64,000 bases of DNA from Ophiura sarsii (GCA_035610835.1 CM069453.1:69070682-69134681), one strand, 5' to 3'; numbered from the stretch's first letter, positions 12,891-24,099 are shown. The notes: a model not told the origin generated them from the sequence alone. Translations and numbers: made by a program.

Positions 12891-13424
12891 TGTGATTAAT
12901 TCTTACACAAAGCCACTTTATAGGCCTATGAAATCATGTTATTTTTGTAACAAATGACGTTGTTTTATCAGTTTAAACATTGGATTTTTAAAAAAAATTG
13001 TATCACAAAATTTTCCCACCGCGCGCTAGTTATTCCTCATTTCATAAAACAGAGTATGTCAAAATCGCACTGCTTTAGTCAAAGCGTGTAGTCGGACATC
13101 CTCTGGGTACTTTCAGTTACTTGATGGGGCGCCCTCCATAAGAGTAATCACAAGTGAATTTGCGTGCACGGAAGCAGGTTTTGACTGGAAGTTACTTCCC
13201 TCATAATTATATACTCCCTGACCGTTTTTCAGATTTGTTTTGTTTGTTTGATTGATCCTCCCTAAGGAACTCGGCAGGAACGACCTTCGTCGCTATTTCG
13301 CCAAGCTGACCATTACTGGTCAGTTTCTTTACATACAAATTTTACGTCTATTTGGAAACATCATAAAGGATGCTCCTTTTTTGGACGTTACAATGATTGC
13401 TCTTGGAGTTTGTGACAATCGCTT
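12891..13424. other. Intergenic stretch, nothing recognised
   Basis: AT-rich sequence after the array, with no motif or protein family I can identify. The short frame that begins at 13,252 runs into the SINE-like sequence and is not a convincing gene. Confidence 0.4.
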
Positions 13425-13500
13425 GAGATGGGATTCGAACCCACAACCTTTCGATTGCAAGTCTGATGCTCTAGCCATTGCGCCACGACACTGGCATCCA
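13425..13500 (-). mobile_element. tRNA-derived SINE head with Pol III A and B boxes
   Basis: On the minus strand the sequence holds an A box TGGCGCAATGG (13,485-13,475) and a B box GGTTCGAATCC (13,441-13,431) at tRNA spacing, with a T-arm-like stem around the B box. The acceptor arms do not pair and the anticodon stem is mismatched. It is therefore a tRNA-derived SINE head rather than a working tRNA. The plus-strand frame reading WDSNPQPFDCKSDAL is the antisense of this tRNA-like region. Confidence 0.75.
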
Positions 13501-13639
13501 AGATAAAGTTTGTTGAAGGTTCGGACAAATCAAGAGAAACCAACTACAGACTGGTATTATGTAAGTATATTAGTTAGCGACGCGACGCTTTTAGGCTAAC
13601 ACTTACAAGTTACAATAGTAAGCTTAAATGGTTTCTCTA

Positions 13640-14070
13640 TTGGGACGCAAAACATTGTTTGTCACGAGTGGCCACTGCACTAGGCAGGCAGGTTGTAATG
13701 TGTTATTAGTACAGAACACCCATACGTTGGGTTTTTTGTGGGTTTTTTGGGTTTTTTACCCGCCAGGATGGGGACATATAGTGAAACATGCAAAATATGA
13801 AAATATCCTATGGTGAATAATACCAACTGATGACAAATTACTCTGACTTGTAGTACTATTAAATGTGTTAATCTGTTATACGCGATTACCAACTTCCCTG
13901 TTGGGACGAGTCTGCTAAACAATCATGACTTCTGTTCATACCCATACGTTGAGGGTGTTTTTTCACCCACAGAAATGGGACAGATATTGAAACATGTAAA
14001 ATACCCTGATGAACTGTCAACTGATGACCAAATTTAAATTTACTCATAAGAGTGTGTTTCCTCTGTGGCA
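13640..14070. repeat. Two imperfect ~222-bp tandem copies
   Basis: CCATACGTTG followed by a T/G-rich run, ACCC, GGGACATATAGTGAAACATG and CAACTGATGAC is repeated at a distance of about 222 bp (near 13,720 and 13,943). No coding function is recognised. Confidence 0.6.
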
Positions 14071-14082
14071 CTGCAAAGTTAA

Positions 14083-15403
14083 AGGAGCATTGAGAGATAC
14101 GTATGGAGTGCGCCCTCAATTATCCTGGAAATCAGTTTTTTTGCATCAAAGTAATACTTAGGCATATACTAACTACCATCTGAAACAGTTTACCAACATT
14201 CGCCGTTTATCATATATAAAATTTCATGATTTTCTTAGTTTCAATATGATCATATCGAAACTCAGGTGCTGAATTCGGAAGTTATGCATCGTTTTACTCA
14301 CAGACTTTCGTGGCAAATCTCAACCTGGAAGTGCCGTTATTTGCTTGTTTTGGCATGAAGTCGATGTCGGAATTCTATGACATTTTGGATTGGGCTATGT
14401 TGATGATTATCTTTACGTTTGCTCATTTAGTATATCGATACATCTCTCAATGGCCCTTTAAAGGGACGGGCCAAATCCAAAACTTCCGTTTGTGCGAGGG
14501 ACAGAATTTGAGAGACATTTTTAGAAGTCCTAAATTTCCTGTTGGTAGATTTGACACCTTGAGTGGGTTTTTGGAATGAACTACCTATGTGCTTTTATGA
14601 CAGGCAAAACAGAATGCTACTGTAGAGTATTTCGCTATGGCGATGCAATTTAAACCATTCCGTCCCTCATTTGACAATTCTGTCCCTCGCGTTTTAAATT
14701 TGCGTTGCCATAGCAATTTGCTTCATTGTGGCTTTATTTTTGCATATTGATATTGAAGTATATTGGTTGCTTAGTGTTATGCAGTATACTCAAAGTGCAC
14801 AGTTACACTGGAAAGGCAGGATAATGAAAAGAAGAAAAAAATTCCATCCCTCGCGCAATAAAATGTGTTGCTATGGCAACATGTGTAATCGTTGCTATTT
14901 CTTTTCTTTTTTTGCGGAGTACACTGGGTTGTTAACTTGTTATTCATGTGATATGCTTTTGGTGTCTAGGTTTCTGACTGAAAAGAAAGGATAATCGAAA
15001 ACATCAATCCGTCCCTCGCAATGATGACTAGATTTGGATATGGCCTGGACACAATGTCATGTTGAATTTTTTTAATTTTAATTAATTAACTTCAGACTTC
15101 AAGATGAACATTAAGAATTGCCATTATTGTTGTTTCTACTAAAAACCCAGCAAAACTTGAGTAAAACAATGTTTTAAATATGTTGGAATACCACCCATAA
15201 CCATAACCATGTAAAATGCTGATTTCGGCTAGATCAGCATTTTTGAATCAACGTTTTGTTGTACAAAGAGGGCTGATTTTTCTTAATCCTTATAGGTGTA
15301 AGTTCATACATATAATATAATTGTTAAAATATACAAATCCCAGTTTTTATTATATATTTTTGTAATTGAGGGCGCTGCATACACCACATCTCTTAATGCC
15401 CCT
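14083..15403. mobile_element. TTAA-flanked element with 45-bp inverted ends
   Basis: The left end AGGAGCATTGAGAGATACGT continues to GCGCCCTCAATTA and is inverted at the right end (ATTGAGGGCGC to ATCTCTTAATGCCCCT). TTAA lies on both sides (14,079-14,082 and 15,404-15,407), as in piggyBac-type insertions. A third copy of the end lies inside at about 14,441-14,462, so the structure is probably composite. The interior has two to three loose ~175-bp repeats with CCGTCCCTCG and GTTGCTATGGCAAC and no transposase. Confidence 0.65.
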
Positions 15404-15785
15404 TTAAGGAGGATGTGCACCTTCGGTATAGCTTCCGTAAAACTGCCGTAACTTCTTCATTATTCATTTAGTCTAGATAAAAGTGTACATTTTTTTGCAG
15501 GAAAGGGTTCAATGAATCCAACCATGATCATGAAAATGACCATTTTGGAGAAAATTATAAAAAACACGATTTTTGACCCATTTTAGGTTCTGCAAAGATA
15601 ACTCAAAATATATTTTGTCAAATTTTGTCATACTAGTTTTATTATATTCCTCATACAATTCCCTAGGAATCGTTTTTTGGTGTTTTTTTTTCAAAATCGT
15701 AAAAATCACCATTTTTGGTAAAAAATCACATTTTTTGGCACTGTTTGGTTGATAATTCAAAAAATAATAAAGATACTAAAAAAAA
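15404..15785. other. AT-rich intergenic sequence
   Basis: Low-complexity A/T-rich sequence with repeated short blocks resembling ACCATTTTTGG and AAAATCAC. No gene is recognised. Confidence 0.4.
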
Positions 15786-15789
15786 AAAG

Positions 15790-15935
15790 TGACCCGGATT
15801 GACATTGTGGCTCATAAAGTGAACCAAATTGACATTATGTCACATAAAGTGAACCAAATTGACATATTGTCTCATAAAGTGAACCAAATTGACATCATGC
15901 ATAATAAAGCGAACAAAATTGACGCTGTGCACATG
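15790..15935. repeat. Short isolated piece of the 30-bp array, reverse orientation
   Basis: Four to five units in reverse orientation (CTCATAAAGTGAACCAAATT), detached from the larger arrays. A small dispersed seed like this suggests the repeat can move or be left behind after deletion. Confidence 0.85.
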
Positions 15936-16284
15936 CGTGCGCAGGATTTTTTACCAGGGGCTTAAAAAGTATGCATTATTGACTAATTAAAGCGCACCGC
16001 TATCCGCGTTGACGCGGACAGGGGGAGTCTGTGGGGAAGTGCCCCCTCTGAATTGATTTTTCTTAAATTTTCTAACCCATTTGGTGCGATTTGGTGTGTA
16101 CTTTTGACCAATATTTTATTGAAAAGCCTACACTTCATTACCAATCAATATTGGCTTATTGTTAATATCATTCAAAATTGGATTTTTTCCCTTCAATTTT
16201 GCAAAAGCAAACAACGCGGTGTAAAGTTTTGAAATTCCATGGCTATGTATATATAACATCATTAGGTAAGAGGCACGAGCCAAG

Positions 16285-18220
16285 CAGGGGCGGACTGGGA
16301 CCTGAAAGCGGCTGTGGCAAAATTATTAAAGCGGCCCTTTTTGACCATGTCAGGTCAGCGTAGCGGGGGGGGGGGGGGGGGGGGGGGGGGGGGCGGTAAG
16401 GACACATTTCCCTTACGAAAATGCAATCACCAAAATTTGGTTGCAGCAAGGTGGTACCAGGTTGCGCAAGGTTGTCGCAAGGTTGCAGACGTTTGTCGCA
16501 AGGTTGCGCAAGGTTGTGGATGATTGCTGCAAGGTTGCGCAACCTTCTCAGAAAAACCAAACTGGTTGTGCAAGGTTGCTGCAACCAGTTCAGAAGAACC
16601 AAACTGGTTGCGCAAGGTTGCGGATGGTTGCTGCAAGGTTGCGCAACCTTCTCAGAATTCCCAAACTGGTTGCGCAAGCTCCTGCAACCAGTTCAGAAGA
16701 ACCAAACTGGTTGCGGATGGTTGCGCAACCTTCTCAGAATTACCAAACTGGTTGCGCAACCTCCTGCAACCAGTTCAGAAGAACCAAACTGGTTGCGGAT
16801 GGTTGCGCAACCTTCTCAGAAGTACCAAACTGGTTGCGCAAGCTCCCGCAACCAACTGGTTGCGCAAGCTCCCGCAACCTCTTCAGAAACACCAAACTGG
16901 TTGCGCAAGGTTTCTTCTTATGTTCAAAGGTCAGGTCAAAAGGTCAAACATGTGAAATAAACATTGCTGTCATTGTAACCTTTACTAAAATTGTAGTGAC
17001 TTTGATGATTAATTGTACCCATACTTTGTAATCAATTTCATAATGAAAATGCGGTATGCTAGAAAAACAAGTTGTGAATCATATTCTAATCTTTGAAGGA
17101 AACTGATGTTGCAGATAAAAATGCTGAAGAATAGTAAGTTTAAAACATATAAGCTTATTTTGGTATTGGTTCCGAATTTTGACACACGTTTTTGGTGGTT
17201 GCTAGCTGGTTGCAAACAGGTTGCGCAAGGTTATATTTTTCCAAATTTAACCAGTTGCTTGCGCAACCTTGCGCAACCTTGCACCACTAGCTGGTTGCGG
17301 CAGGTTGCGCAAGCTTTAGATATTTCTGCAAGGTTGCGCAAGGTTATAATGTTCCAAATTTAACCAGTTGCTTGCGCAACCTTGCACCACTAGCTGGTTG
17401 CAGCAGGTTGCGCAAGCTTTAGATGTTTCTGCAAGGTTGCGCAAGGTTGTAATGTTCCAAATTTAACCAGTTGCTTGCGCAACCTTGCACCACTAGCTGG
17501 TTACGGGAGGTTGCGGCAGGTTGCGCAAGCTTTAGATGTTTCTGCAAGGTTGCGCAAGGTTGTAATGTTCCAAATTTAACCAGTTGCTTGCGCAACCTTG
17601 CACCACTAGCTGGTTGCAGCAGGTTGCGCAAGCTTTAGATGTTTCTGCAAGGTTGCGCAAGGTTGTAATGTTCCAAATTTAACCAGTTGCTTGCGCAACC
17701 TTGTGCTTGGTTGAGATACAAACTTAAGGTTACACCGCCAACTGACATTGCAAGGTTGCGCAAGGTTGTATTTTTCCAAATTTAACCTTGCGCAAGGTTG
17801 TAATGTTCCAAATTTAACCTTGCGCAAGGTTGCGCAAGGTTGTAATGTTCCAAATTTAACCTTGCGCAAGGTTGCGCAAGGTTGTAATGTTCCAAATTTA
17901 ACCTTGCGCAAGGTTGCGCAAGGTTGTATTTTTCCAAATTTAACCTTGCGCAAGGTTGCGCAAGGTTGTAATGTTCCAAATTTAACCTTGCGCAAGGTTG
18001 CGCAAGGTTGTATTTTTCCACATTTAAGGTTGCGCAAGGTTGCGCAAGGTTGCAGAATTGATTGCGATAAAGGTTGCGATTTTCATAAGGGTTTAGTCCA
18101 AAACGGCCCACAAAAATGCTTTACACAATGGGAAAGGGGGAGTAACCGGCCCTGAGAGGTCCATAACCAAGCAGCCCATGTGGCGATCGCCACAACGCCA
18201 CAGTGGCCAGTCCGCCCCTG
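16285..18220. mobile_element. hAT-like element with GAGCCAAG duplication, carrying the TTGCGCAA element
   Basis: The element begins CAGGGGCGGACTGGGACC and ends GGCCAGTCCGCCCCTG, a hAT-type inverted end. It is bounded by a perfect 8-bp duplication GAGCCAAG (16,277-16,284 and 18,221-18,228). Its own sequence is only about 250 bp: 16,285-16,409, including a ~31-base G run, and 18,092-18,220. The rest is the nested 1.7-kb repeat element at 16,410-18,091. No transposase is seen, so mobility would need one supplied elsewhere. Confidence 0.88.
16410..18091. mobile_element. TTGCGCAA-repeat element, copy A
   Basis: The ends are inverted (CCCTTACGAAAATGCAA at the left, TTGCGATTTTCATAAGGG at the right) with TT on each side. 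Almost the whole body is short-period repeats of GGTTGCGCAAGG and variants. They are arranged in longer units such as CAACCTTCTCAGAA plus ACCAAACTGG (16,540-16,900) and a ~110-bp unit with TTCCAAATTTAACCAGTTGC (17,220-17,700). A ~270-bp non-repeat core lies at 16,940-17,200. Overlapping ORFs rich in CARLRK, LRKVAQG or QPCATL are repeat artefacts. Copies B and C share both ends. Confidence 0.8.
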
Positions 18221-18378
18221 GAGCCAAGCGAAATAGAGTGAGCAGCACGTGATGCTGGGTGAATGGGGTCTGAGAAGTATACATTTTTAATGGTCCCGAA
18301 AAAGGTTCCTGGGCGCGAATTGGGTTAAATGTTTCGGTATTGAAGCTTAACATGCTTCTTGTTACCCATTATAATATA

Positions 18379-20610
18379 CGGTGTGTCATAAGTGATTACC
18401 CCCCCTGGCACTGCTGATTATCATCATTACTGGAGAGAAGATGTTGTGCAAAGCTCTTCCACCCATCTGATATTGGTAGCCCACATCTATTAGATGTATC
18501 TCAGCGTTTAGACCATCAAAATTGATCGGGTTTTCAGAATTTTATAGCTGTTTTACTGAAGAGGTGAAATTTAAAGGTACCTGTACCTCACTGCAAATAC
18601 GGCGGGATTTTGAGGTCGGCCATGTTTAGTGACGTCATTGTGATGTCATGCGTGTGATGTTTGTACTTGTTTTGGTATGTATGGAAAGAGGGGACCTCTA
18701 GCTATACCATGGTACCCAAATAAGCATACTTTGCATTTGCAAACACTTTACGAGCCTCCCTACTGTACGACACGTGACCAACTTCAAAACCATAATGGAA
18801 AATATTCCATAATCGACGTTGAGGGCGCTTGTCGACATACACTGGGTACAAAGAGTGCAAGAAGTGTTTGATCATGATGGTGCCAACAACTTAGGGTTAG
18901 ACTTATCACAAAACTAAAGTATTGGTACGTTTATACCTTTCTAAATAATCATTTACACTTGTACTTGATAGGGGGGGTAATCACTTCCCTTATGAAAATC
19001 GCAACCTTTATCGCAATCAATTCTGCAACCTTGCGCAACCTTAAATGTGGAAAAATACAACCTTGCGCAACCTTGCGCAAGGTTAAATTTGGAACATTAC
19101 AACCTTGCGCAACCTTGCGCAAGGTTAAATTTGCAAAAATACAACCTTGCGCAACCTTGCGCAAGGTTAAATTTGGAACATTACAACCTTGCGCAACCTT
19201 GCGCAAGGTTAAATCTGGAAAAATACAACCTTGCGCAACCTTGCAATGTCAGTTGGCGGTGTAACCTTAAGTTTGTATCTCAACCAAGCACAAGGTTGCG
19301 CAAGCAACTGGTTAAATTTGGAACATTACAACCTTGCGCAACCTTGCAGAAACATCTAAAGCTTGCGCAACCTGCTGCAACCAGCTAGTGGTGCAAGGTT
19401 GCGCAAGCAACTGGTTAAATTTGGAACATTACAACCTTGCGCAACCTTGCAGAAACATCTAAAGCTTGCGCAACCTGCCGCAACCTCCCGCAACCAGCTA
19501 GTGGTGCAAGGTTGCGCAAGCAACTGGTTAAATTTGGAACACTACAACCTTGCGCAACCTTGCGCAACCTTGCAGAAACATCTAAAGCTTGCGCAACCTG
19601 CCGCAACCAGCTAGTGGTGCAAGGTTGCGCAAGGTTGCGCAAGCAACTGGTTAAATTTGGAACATTATAACCTTGCGCAACCTTGCAGAAACATCTAAAG
19701 CTTGCGCAACCTGCCGCAACCAGCTAGTGGTGCAAGGTTGCGCAAGGTTGCGCAAGCAACTGGTTAAATTTGGAAAAATATAACCTTGCGCAACCTGTTT
19801 GCAACCAGCTAGCAACCACCAAAAACGTGTGTCAAAATTCGGAACCAATACCAAAATAAGCTTATATGTTTTAAACTTACTATTCTTCAGCATTTTTATC
19901 TGCAACATCAGTTTCCTTCAAAGATTAGAATATGATTCACAACTTGTTTTTCTAGCATACCTCATTTTCATTATGAAATTGATTACAAAGTATGGGTACA
20001 ATTAATCATCAAAGTCACTACAATTTTAGTAAAGGTTACAATGACAGCAATGTTTATGTCACATGTTTGACCTTTTGACCTGACCTTTGAACATAAGAAG
20101 AAACCTTGCGCAACCAGTTTGGTGTTCTGAAGAGGTTGCGGAGCTTGCGCAACCAGTTGGTTGCGGGAGCTTGCGCAACCAGTTTGGTACTTCTGAGAAG
20201 GTTGCGCAACCATCCGCAACCAGTTTGGTTCTTCTGAACTGGTTGCAGGAGGTTGCGCAACCAGTTTGGTAATTCTGAGAAGGTTGCGCAACCATCCGCA
20301 ACCAGTTTGGTTCTTCTGAACTGGTTGCAGGAGCTTGCGCAACCAGTTTGGGAATTCTGAGAAGGTTGGCCAACTTGCAGCACCATCCGCAACCTTGCGC
20401 AACCAGTTGGTTCTTCTGAACTGGTTGCAGCAACCTTGCACAACCAGTTGGTTTTTCTGAGAAGGTTGCGCAACCTTGCAGCAATCATCACAACCTTGCG
20501 CAACCTTGCGACAAACGTCTGCAACCTTGCGACAACCTTGCGCAACCTGGTACCACCTTGCTGCAACCAAATTTTGGTGATTGCATTATTCGTAAGGTTA
20601 TGACACACGG
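18379..20610. mobile_element. TA-flanked MITE whose right terminal repeat is split by copy B
   Basis: The left end CGGTGTGTCATAAGTGATTA plus a C run is found inverted at the right. There, copy B of the TTGCGCAA element separates GGGGGGGTAATCACTT (18,966-18,986) from ATGACACACGG (20,600-20,610). TA lies outside both ends. The uninterrupted left end acts as an empty-site reference for copy B. The interior 18,405-18,966 has no recognisable gene. Confidence 0.75.
18987..20597. mobile_element. TTGCGCAA-repeat element, copy B (inverted relative to A)
   Basis: Begins CCCTTATGAAAATCGCAACC and ends GCATTATTCGTAAGG, between duplicated TT. Over its length it is the reverse complement of copy A, including the non-repeat core (19,800-20,075). 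Copies A and B together form an inner palindrome centred near 18,530. Because each copy sits in a different host element with its own TT duplication, this inner palindrome is best explained by two independent insertions. Confidence 0.8.
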
Positions 20611-20629
20611 TATAATTATAAACAGTGAA

Positions 20630-20866
20630 CTAATTCCAGCGAAGCGTGCAAACTATGTCTATTTTAACACTAAAAAGGTCCAGAAAACGTTTCTGAAGCA
20701 CCTTGTTAAGCTTGAACAATAAAACGTTTAAATTAATTATGCGCGTAGCCACAAATTTGGTTATATTAACACAAAATGGTCCTGAAACGTTCATGAAGCA
20801 ATCTTGTTCCAAACGCGCAAAAATGTCTAGTTTTCTAACTATAATGGTCCTTATATCCTTATGAAA
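20630..20866. repeat. Inverted copies of the ~240-bp dispersed repeat
   Basis: Two short diverged units read on the minus strand, with AACAAGATTGCTTCATGAACG-like and ACCATTTTGTG motifs matching the hAT-interior repeat at 9,455-9,965. Confidence 0.5.
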
Positions 20867-21065
20867 ATCGCAACCTTTATCGCAATCAATTCTGCAACCT
20901 TGCGCAAGGAAAATACAACCTTGCGCAACATGCAATGTCAGTTTGCGGTGTAACCTTAAGTTTGCAGGAACACTATATATAGCTTGCGCAACCTTGCAAT
21001 GTATGTATGCGGTATGACACAAGCTTGCAGAAACATAGCTTGCTCAACCTGTTTGAAATGTGCAA

Positions 21066-21395
21066 GCACAAGGTTGTTGGAAACACAAGGTAGTTGGAAA
21101 CACAAGGTTGTTGGAAACACAAGGTTGTTGGAAACACAAGGTAGTTGGAAACACAAGGTTGTTGGAAACACAAGGTTGTTGGAAACACAGGTTGTTGGAA
21201 ACACAAGGTTGTTGGAAACACAAGGTTGTTGGAACACAAGGTTGTTGGAAACACAAGGTTGTTGAAACACAAGGTTGTTGAAACACAAGGTTGTTGGAAA
21301 CACAAGTTGTTGGAAACACAAGGTTGTTGGAAACACAAGGTTGTTGGAAACACAAGGTTGTTGGAAACACAAGGTTGTTGGAAACACAAGGTTGT
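21066..21395. repeat. 17-bp tandem repeat inside copy C
   Basis: About 19 copies of CACAAGGTTGTTGGAAA. Occasional one-base deletions shift phase, so several frames give ETQGCWKHK-type or CFQQPCVSN-type peptide repeats that are not genes. It is absent from copies A and B and so arose by local expansion in copy C. Confidence 0.9.
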
Positions 21396-21602
21396 GGAAA
21401 AATATGGGCTTGCGCAACCTTGCGATGTAAATTTTCCACCAAAAACGTGCCTCAATTCGGAATCAAATACCAAATAAGCTTACTGTTTTAAACTTACTAT
21501 TTGTCATCATTTTTATCTGCAACATCAATTTCCTTCAGAGATTAGAATATTATGCACAACTCATTTTTCTAGCATACTTTATTTTCATTATGAAATTGAT
21601 TA

Positions 21603-22502
21603 AGGGACCGTTCATTATTTATGGTGGAGGGGGGGTTGGGACAAATTCGAGACTCGTATGTCAAAATTACCTAACCCCCCCTACAGCTGAAACTGAAAAT
21701 TACATGACCCCCCTGCTAACCAGTAGCTTTTTACACAACCCCCCCCCCAAAAAAAAATAAAAATCAACTCGTCACATATCTTAGTAGCTGTCTTTTTCTT
21801 TTGTCCATGGATTCGTTGGTAAGTTCTGTTTGTGCCCAATAATTTATTGATACCCTCTCTTGATCTTTTGATCTCTTGATTGTGTGAAATTATACTAACT
21901 ACATTGCGAGCGTAGCGAGGTGAAAAATTTGTCATATATTTATACATTTTGGGTGGTTTTGTGAGTCTTTATACCCGACAAAAACGTTAGAACATCCTGA
22001 CAAAAACGTATGAAACATTCTACTTTTGTGAGCTTAGGTGCAGAGCTGAGAGTGAGACGAGATGAAAAGCATGCAAGAAATTACGTTTTTAATCATATAA
22101 TTGTTGGATTTTGGAACATAGGCCTATGCTAATTAACATGTTTTGTACCCATGGCTCTAATGTTTTCAACCGTTGATGATTATATAGGTGTTTTTTCAAA
22201 AGATTGTCCGAGCAGGGCGTGCACAAAAAAGATTTGCTGTCCGAAAGTCGTCTCATCATAGTACATGTTTGAAGTTGATAGGTCGTAAGAAAATGAGCGA
22301 GAACGCGCAGAAAAAATGGCCTTTACACTCATATAGCCTCTAAAATCACCCAATCACCACCATCTTTATAGTTAAAAAAGTTACACAACCCCCCCTGTTT
22401 AAGAATAAAAGTTACATAACCCCCCCTATTTCAACATATGAAAGTTACATGACCCCCCTATATTTTACCCAACCCCCCTCCAGCATAAATAATGAACGGT
22501 CC
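21603..22502. mobile_element. 900-bp MITE with inverted ends AGGGACCGTTCATTATTTAT
   Basis: The left end AGGGACCGTTCATTATTTAT is inverted at the right as ATAAATAATGAACGGTCC. Flanking TA (21,601-21,602 and 22,503-22,504) matches a single TA at the homologous spot in copy B (19,984-19,985). Subterminal zones hold repeated TTACATGACCCCCC and TTACACAACCCCCC blocks on both sides. No transposase is visible. Confidence 0.85.
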
Positions 22503-22524
22503 TAAAAAGTATGGGTACAATTAA

Positions 22525-22878
22525 AGGTAGATGACCCGATCACATTTTCGTAACACAGAATTATTTCAAACATACGGAGATTTATCATATCTGAAAGCTC
22601 GTATTTTTCTCATCATATACTGAAATTTGACGGCCTAAATCGGTATAATTACGGAGAAATCGATGAAATAACGTCGAATTACCGCGAATGGTGGTATACC
22701 ACCGATATAGTTTGTGTACTACTCAATGGGTACAGTTCACAGCATCTTGTGCGTGTAAAATAAGAACCATTAGAGCTATGCAACTCACACTTTGGAACAC
22801 GACTTTTTTAAGGATGACCTTTCATGTAGAATAGAAAACTTCAAGTTGAAAATCGAAATGTGATCGGGTCATCTACCT
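22525..22878. mobile_element. 354-bp MITE with TTAA duplication and empty site
   Basis: Ends are AGGTAGATGACCCGATCACA and its inverse, flanked by TTAA at 22,521-22,524 and 22,879-22,882. Copy B has one TTAA at 20,002-20,005 in otherwise matching sequence (GTACAATTAATCATC), so the insertion and its 4-bp duplication are directly visible. TTAA targeting is typical of piggyBac transposases. Membership of that superfamily is inferred. Confidence 0.88.
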
Positions 22879-23529
22879 TTAATCATCAAAGGCACTACAA
22901 TTTTAGTAAAGGTTACAATGACAGTAATGTTTATTTCACATGTTTGACCTTTTGCCCTGACCTTTGAAGATAAGAAGAAACATTGCGCAACCAGTTTGGT
23001 GTTTCTGAAGAGGTTGCAGGGAGCTTGCGCCACCAGTTTGGTAATTCTGAGAAGGTTGCGCAACCTTGCAGCAATCCACAACTTGCGACAAGCTTGTGCA
23101 ACCAGTTTGGTTCTTCGGAGAAGGTTGCAGGAGCTTGCGCAACCAGTTTGGTTCTTCTAAAAAGGTTGTGCAACCTTGCAGCAATCAACCACAAGCTTGC
23201 ACCAAGCTTGCGACAAGCTTGTGCAACCTTGCAACAACCTTGAACCTTGCAACCTTGCGCAACCTTGAACATTAAAGGGCGTGCCCCCTCACCCCTTGCA
23301 CCAAAATTAACGGGAAAATCGGGAAGGCAGCGGAAGATCGGGAAAAGGGAGAAGGGGGAAAAAGGGAGAAGGTGACGCATCAGGTTAGAGCGCTCATACT
23401 TAACTGCTGTGCCGTTGTTCACTTGGTGGATCATTTCAGTACGGGTGTTTGTGATTTGGGGTCTGTATTTGTACTCTCATTCATTCGGTAACATATTCGT
23501 CTATTGTCTGTCTGTTTGTATGTATGTCG

Positions 23530-23612
23530 CAACTTGGCGCTGAATGTTCAGCACCGTGATCTGAATGAAATAGCGCTATATAAAAACGTGTATGTATGTA
23601 TGTATGTAAGAG
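23530..23612 (+). mobile_element. SINE/LINE-like 3' tail ending in (TATG)n
   Basis: ATCTGAATGAAATAGCGCTATATAAAAACG is followed by a (TATG)n microsatellite. The block GCGCTATATAAA next to a short tandem tail is the usual 3' end of several marine SINE/LINE pairs. A shorter relative, inverted with an (ATT)n tail, is at 29,723-29,772. The 5' boundary is not clear. Confidence 0.5.
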
Positions 23613-23999
23613 GAGACAAAAGAGAAGGGAAGGGGGCAGAAAGGAGACAGAAAGACAGCAAATTAGTTGGAAAATTGTACTTTTTCATGCCGGTATAATG
23701 GAGACGTAGCCCTCTAATAGTCTCAGGTCGAGGATCTCCTCGCAAATGGTGAATCCGTGCAAAGAGGCATAGAGGATTAATTAAATTTACCATCCAAATA
23801 TACAGGCTGTCCCAAAAATATAAGTATCCATAGATGCCCAAATTTCATTAATTTTGTCATATAATAAATATAATTAGGTTTGTTATTTTTTATCAACTTT
23901 GACATATTTTAACCTTTCATTACATTCAGATCAATAAAATTGGTCTTTTCAAACTATTTGGTGCAATAAGGGCTGTTCTCACTATGCAATTGTGGACTC
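23613..23999. other. Intergenic sequence up to the gap
   Basis: A purine-rich stretch (23,610-23,670) and then AT-rich sequence without a recognised gene. A plausible single-copy zone, but it carries no signal I can name. Confidence 0.35.
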
Positions 24000-24099
24000 N
24001 NNNNNNNNNNNNNNNNNNNNNNNNNNNNNNNNNNNNNNNNNNNNNNNNNNNNNNNNNNNNNNNNNNNNNNNNNNNNNNNNNNNNNNNNNNNNNNNNNNN
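24000..24099. other. Assembly gap of 100 N
   Basis: Exactly 100 undetermined bases, the usual placeholder for a gap of unknown size. It abuts the first copy of a direct repeat, which may point to a collapsed or duplicated haplotype. Confidence 0.98.

Larger units (their letters stand above)
20867..23265. mobile_element. TTGCGCAA-repeat element, copy C, broken by two MITEs
   Basis: Same orientation as copy B, starting CCTTATGAAAATCGCAACCT at 20,867. The repeat body is shorter and includes a private 17-bp tandem block. The core (21,480-21,600, continuing at 22,883-22,980) is interrupted by MITEs at 21,603-22,502 and 22,525-22,878. The right repeat region ends near 23,265. Copy B keeps the uninterrupted sequence at 19,975-20,010. 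Confidence 0.75.

Noticed and set aside
13425..13500. A functional tRNA gene on the minus strand
   Set aside because: A and B boxes are good, but the acceptor stem does not pair and the anticodon stem is mismatched. A tRNA-derived SINE explains it better.
16410..20597. Cys/Arg-rich ORFs of up to 196 residues in the TTGCGCAA elements
   Set aside because: All are repeat read-through in several frames of both strands, with different frames giving different peptide repeats.
16410..20597. Inner 4-kb palindrome as the core of the giant inverted repeat
   Set aside because: Copies A and B each have their own host element and TT duplication, so independent insertions in opposite orientation suffice.
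21066..21395. CFQQPCVSN / ETQGCWKHK repeat proteins
   Set aside because: Product of a 17-bp tandem repeat, with single-base indels shifting frames freely.
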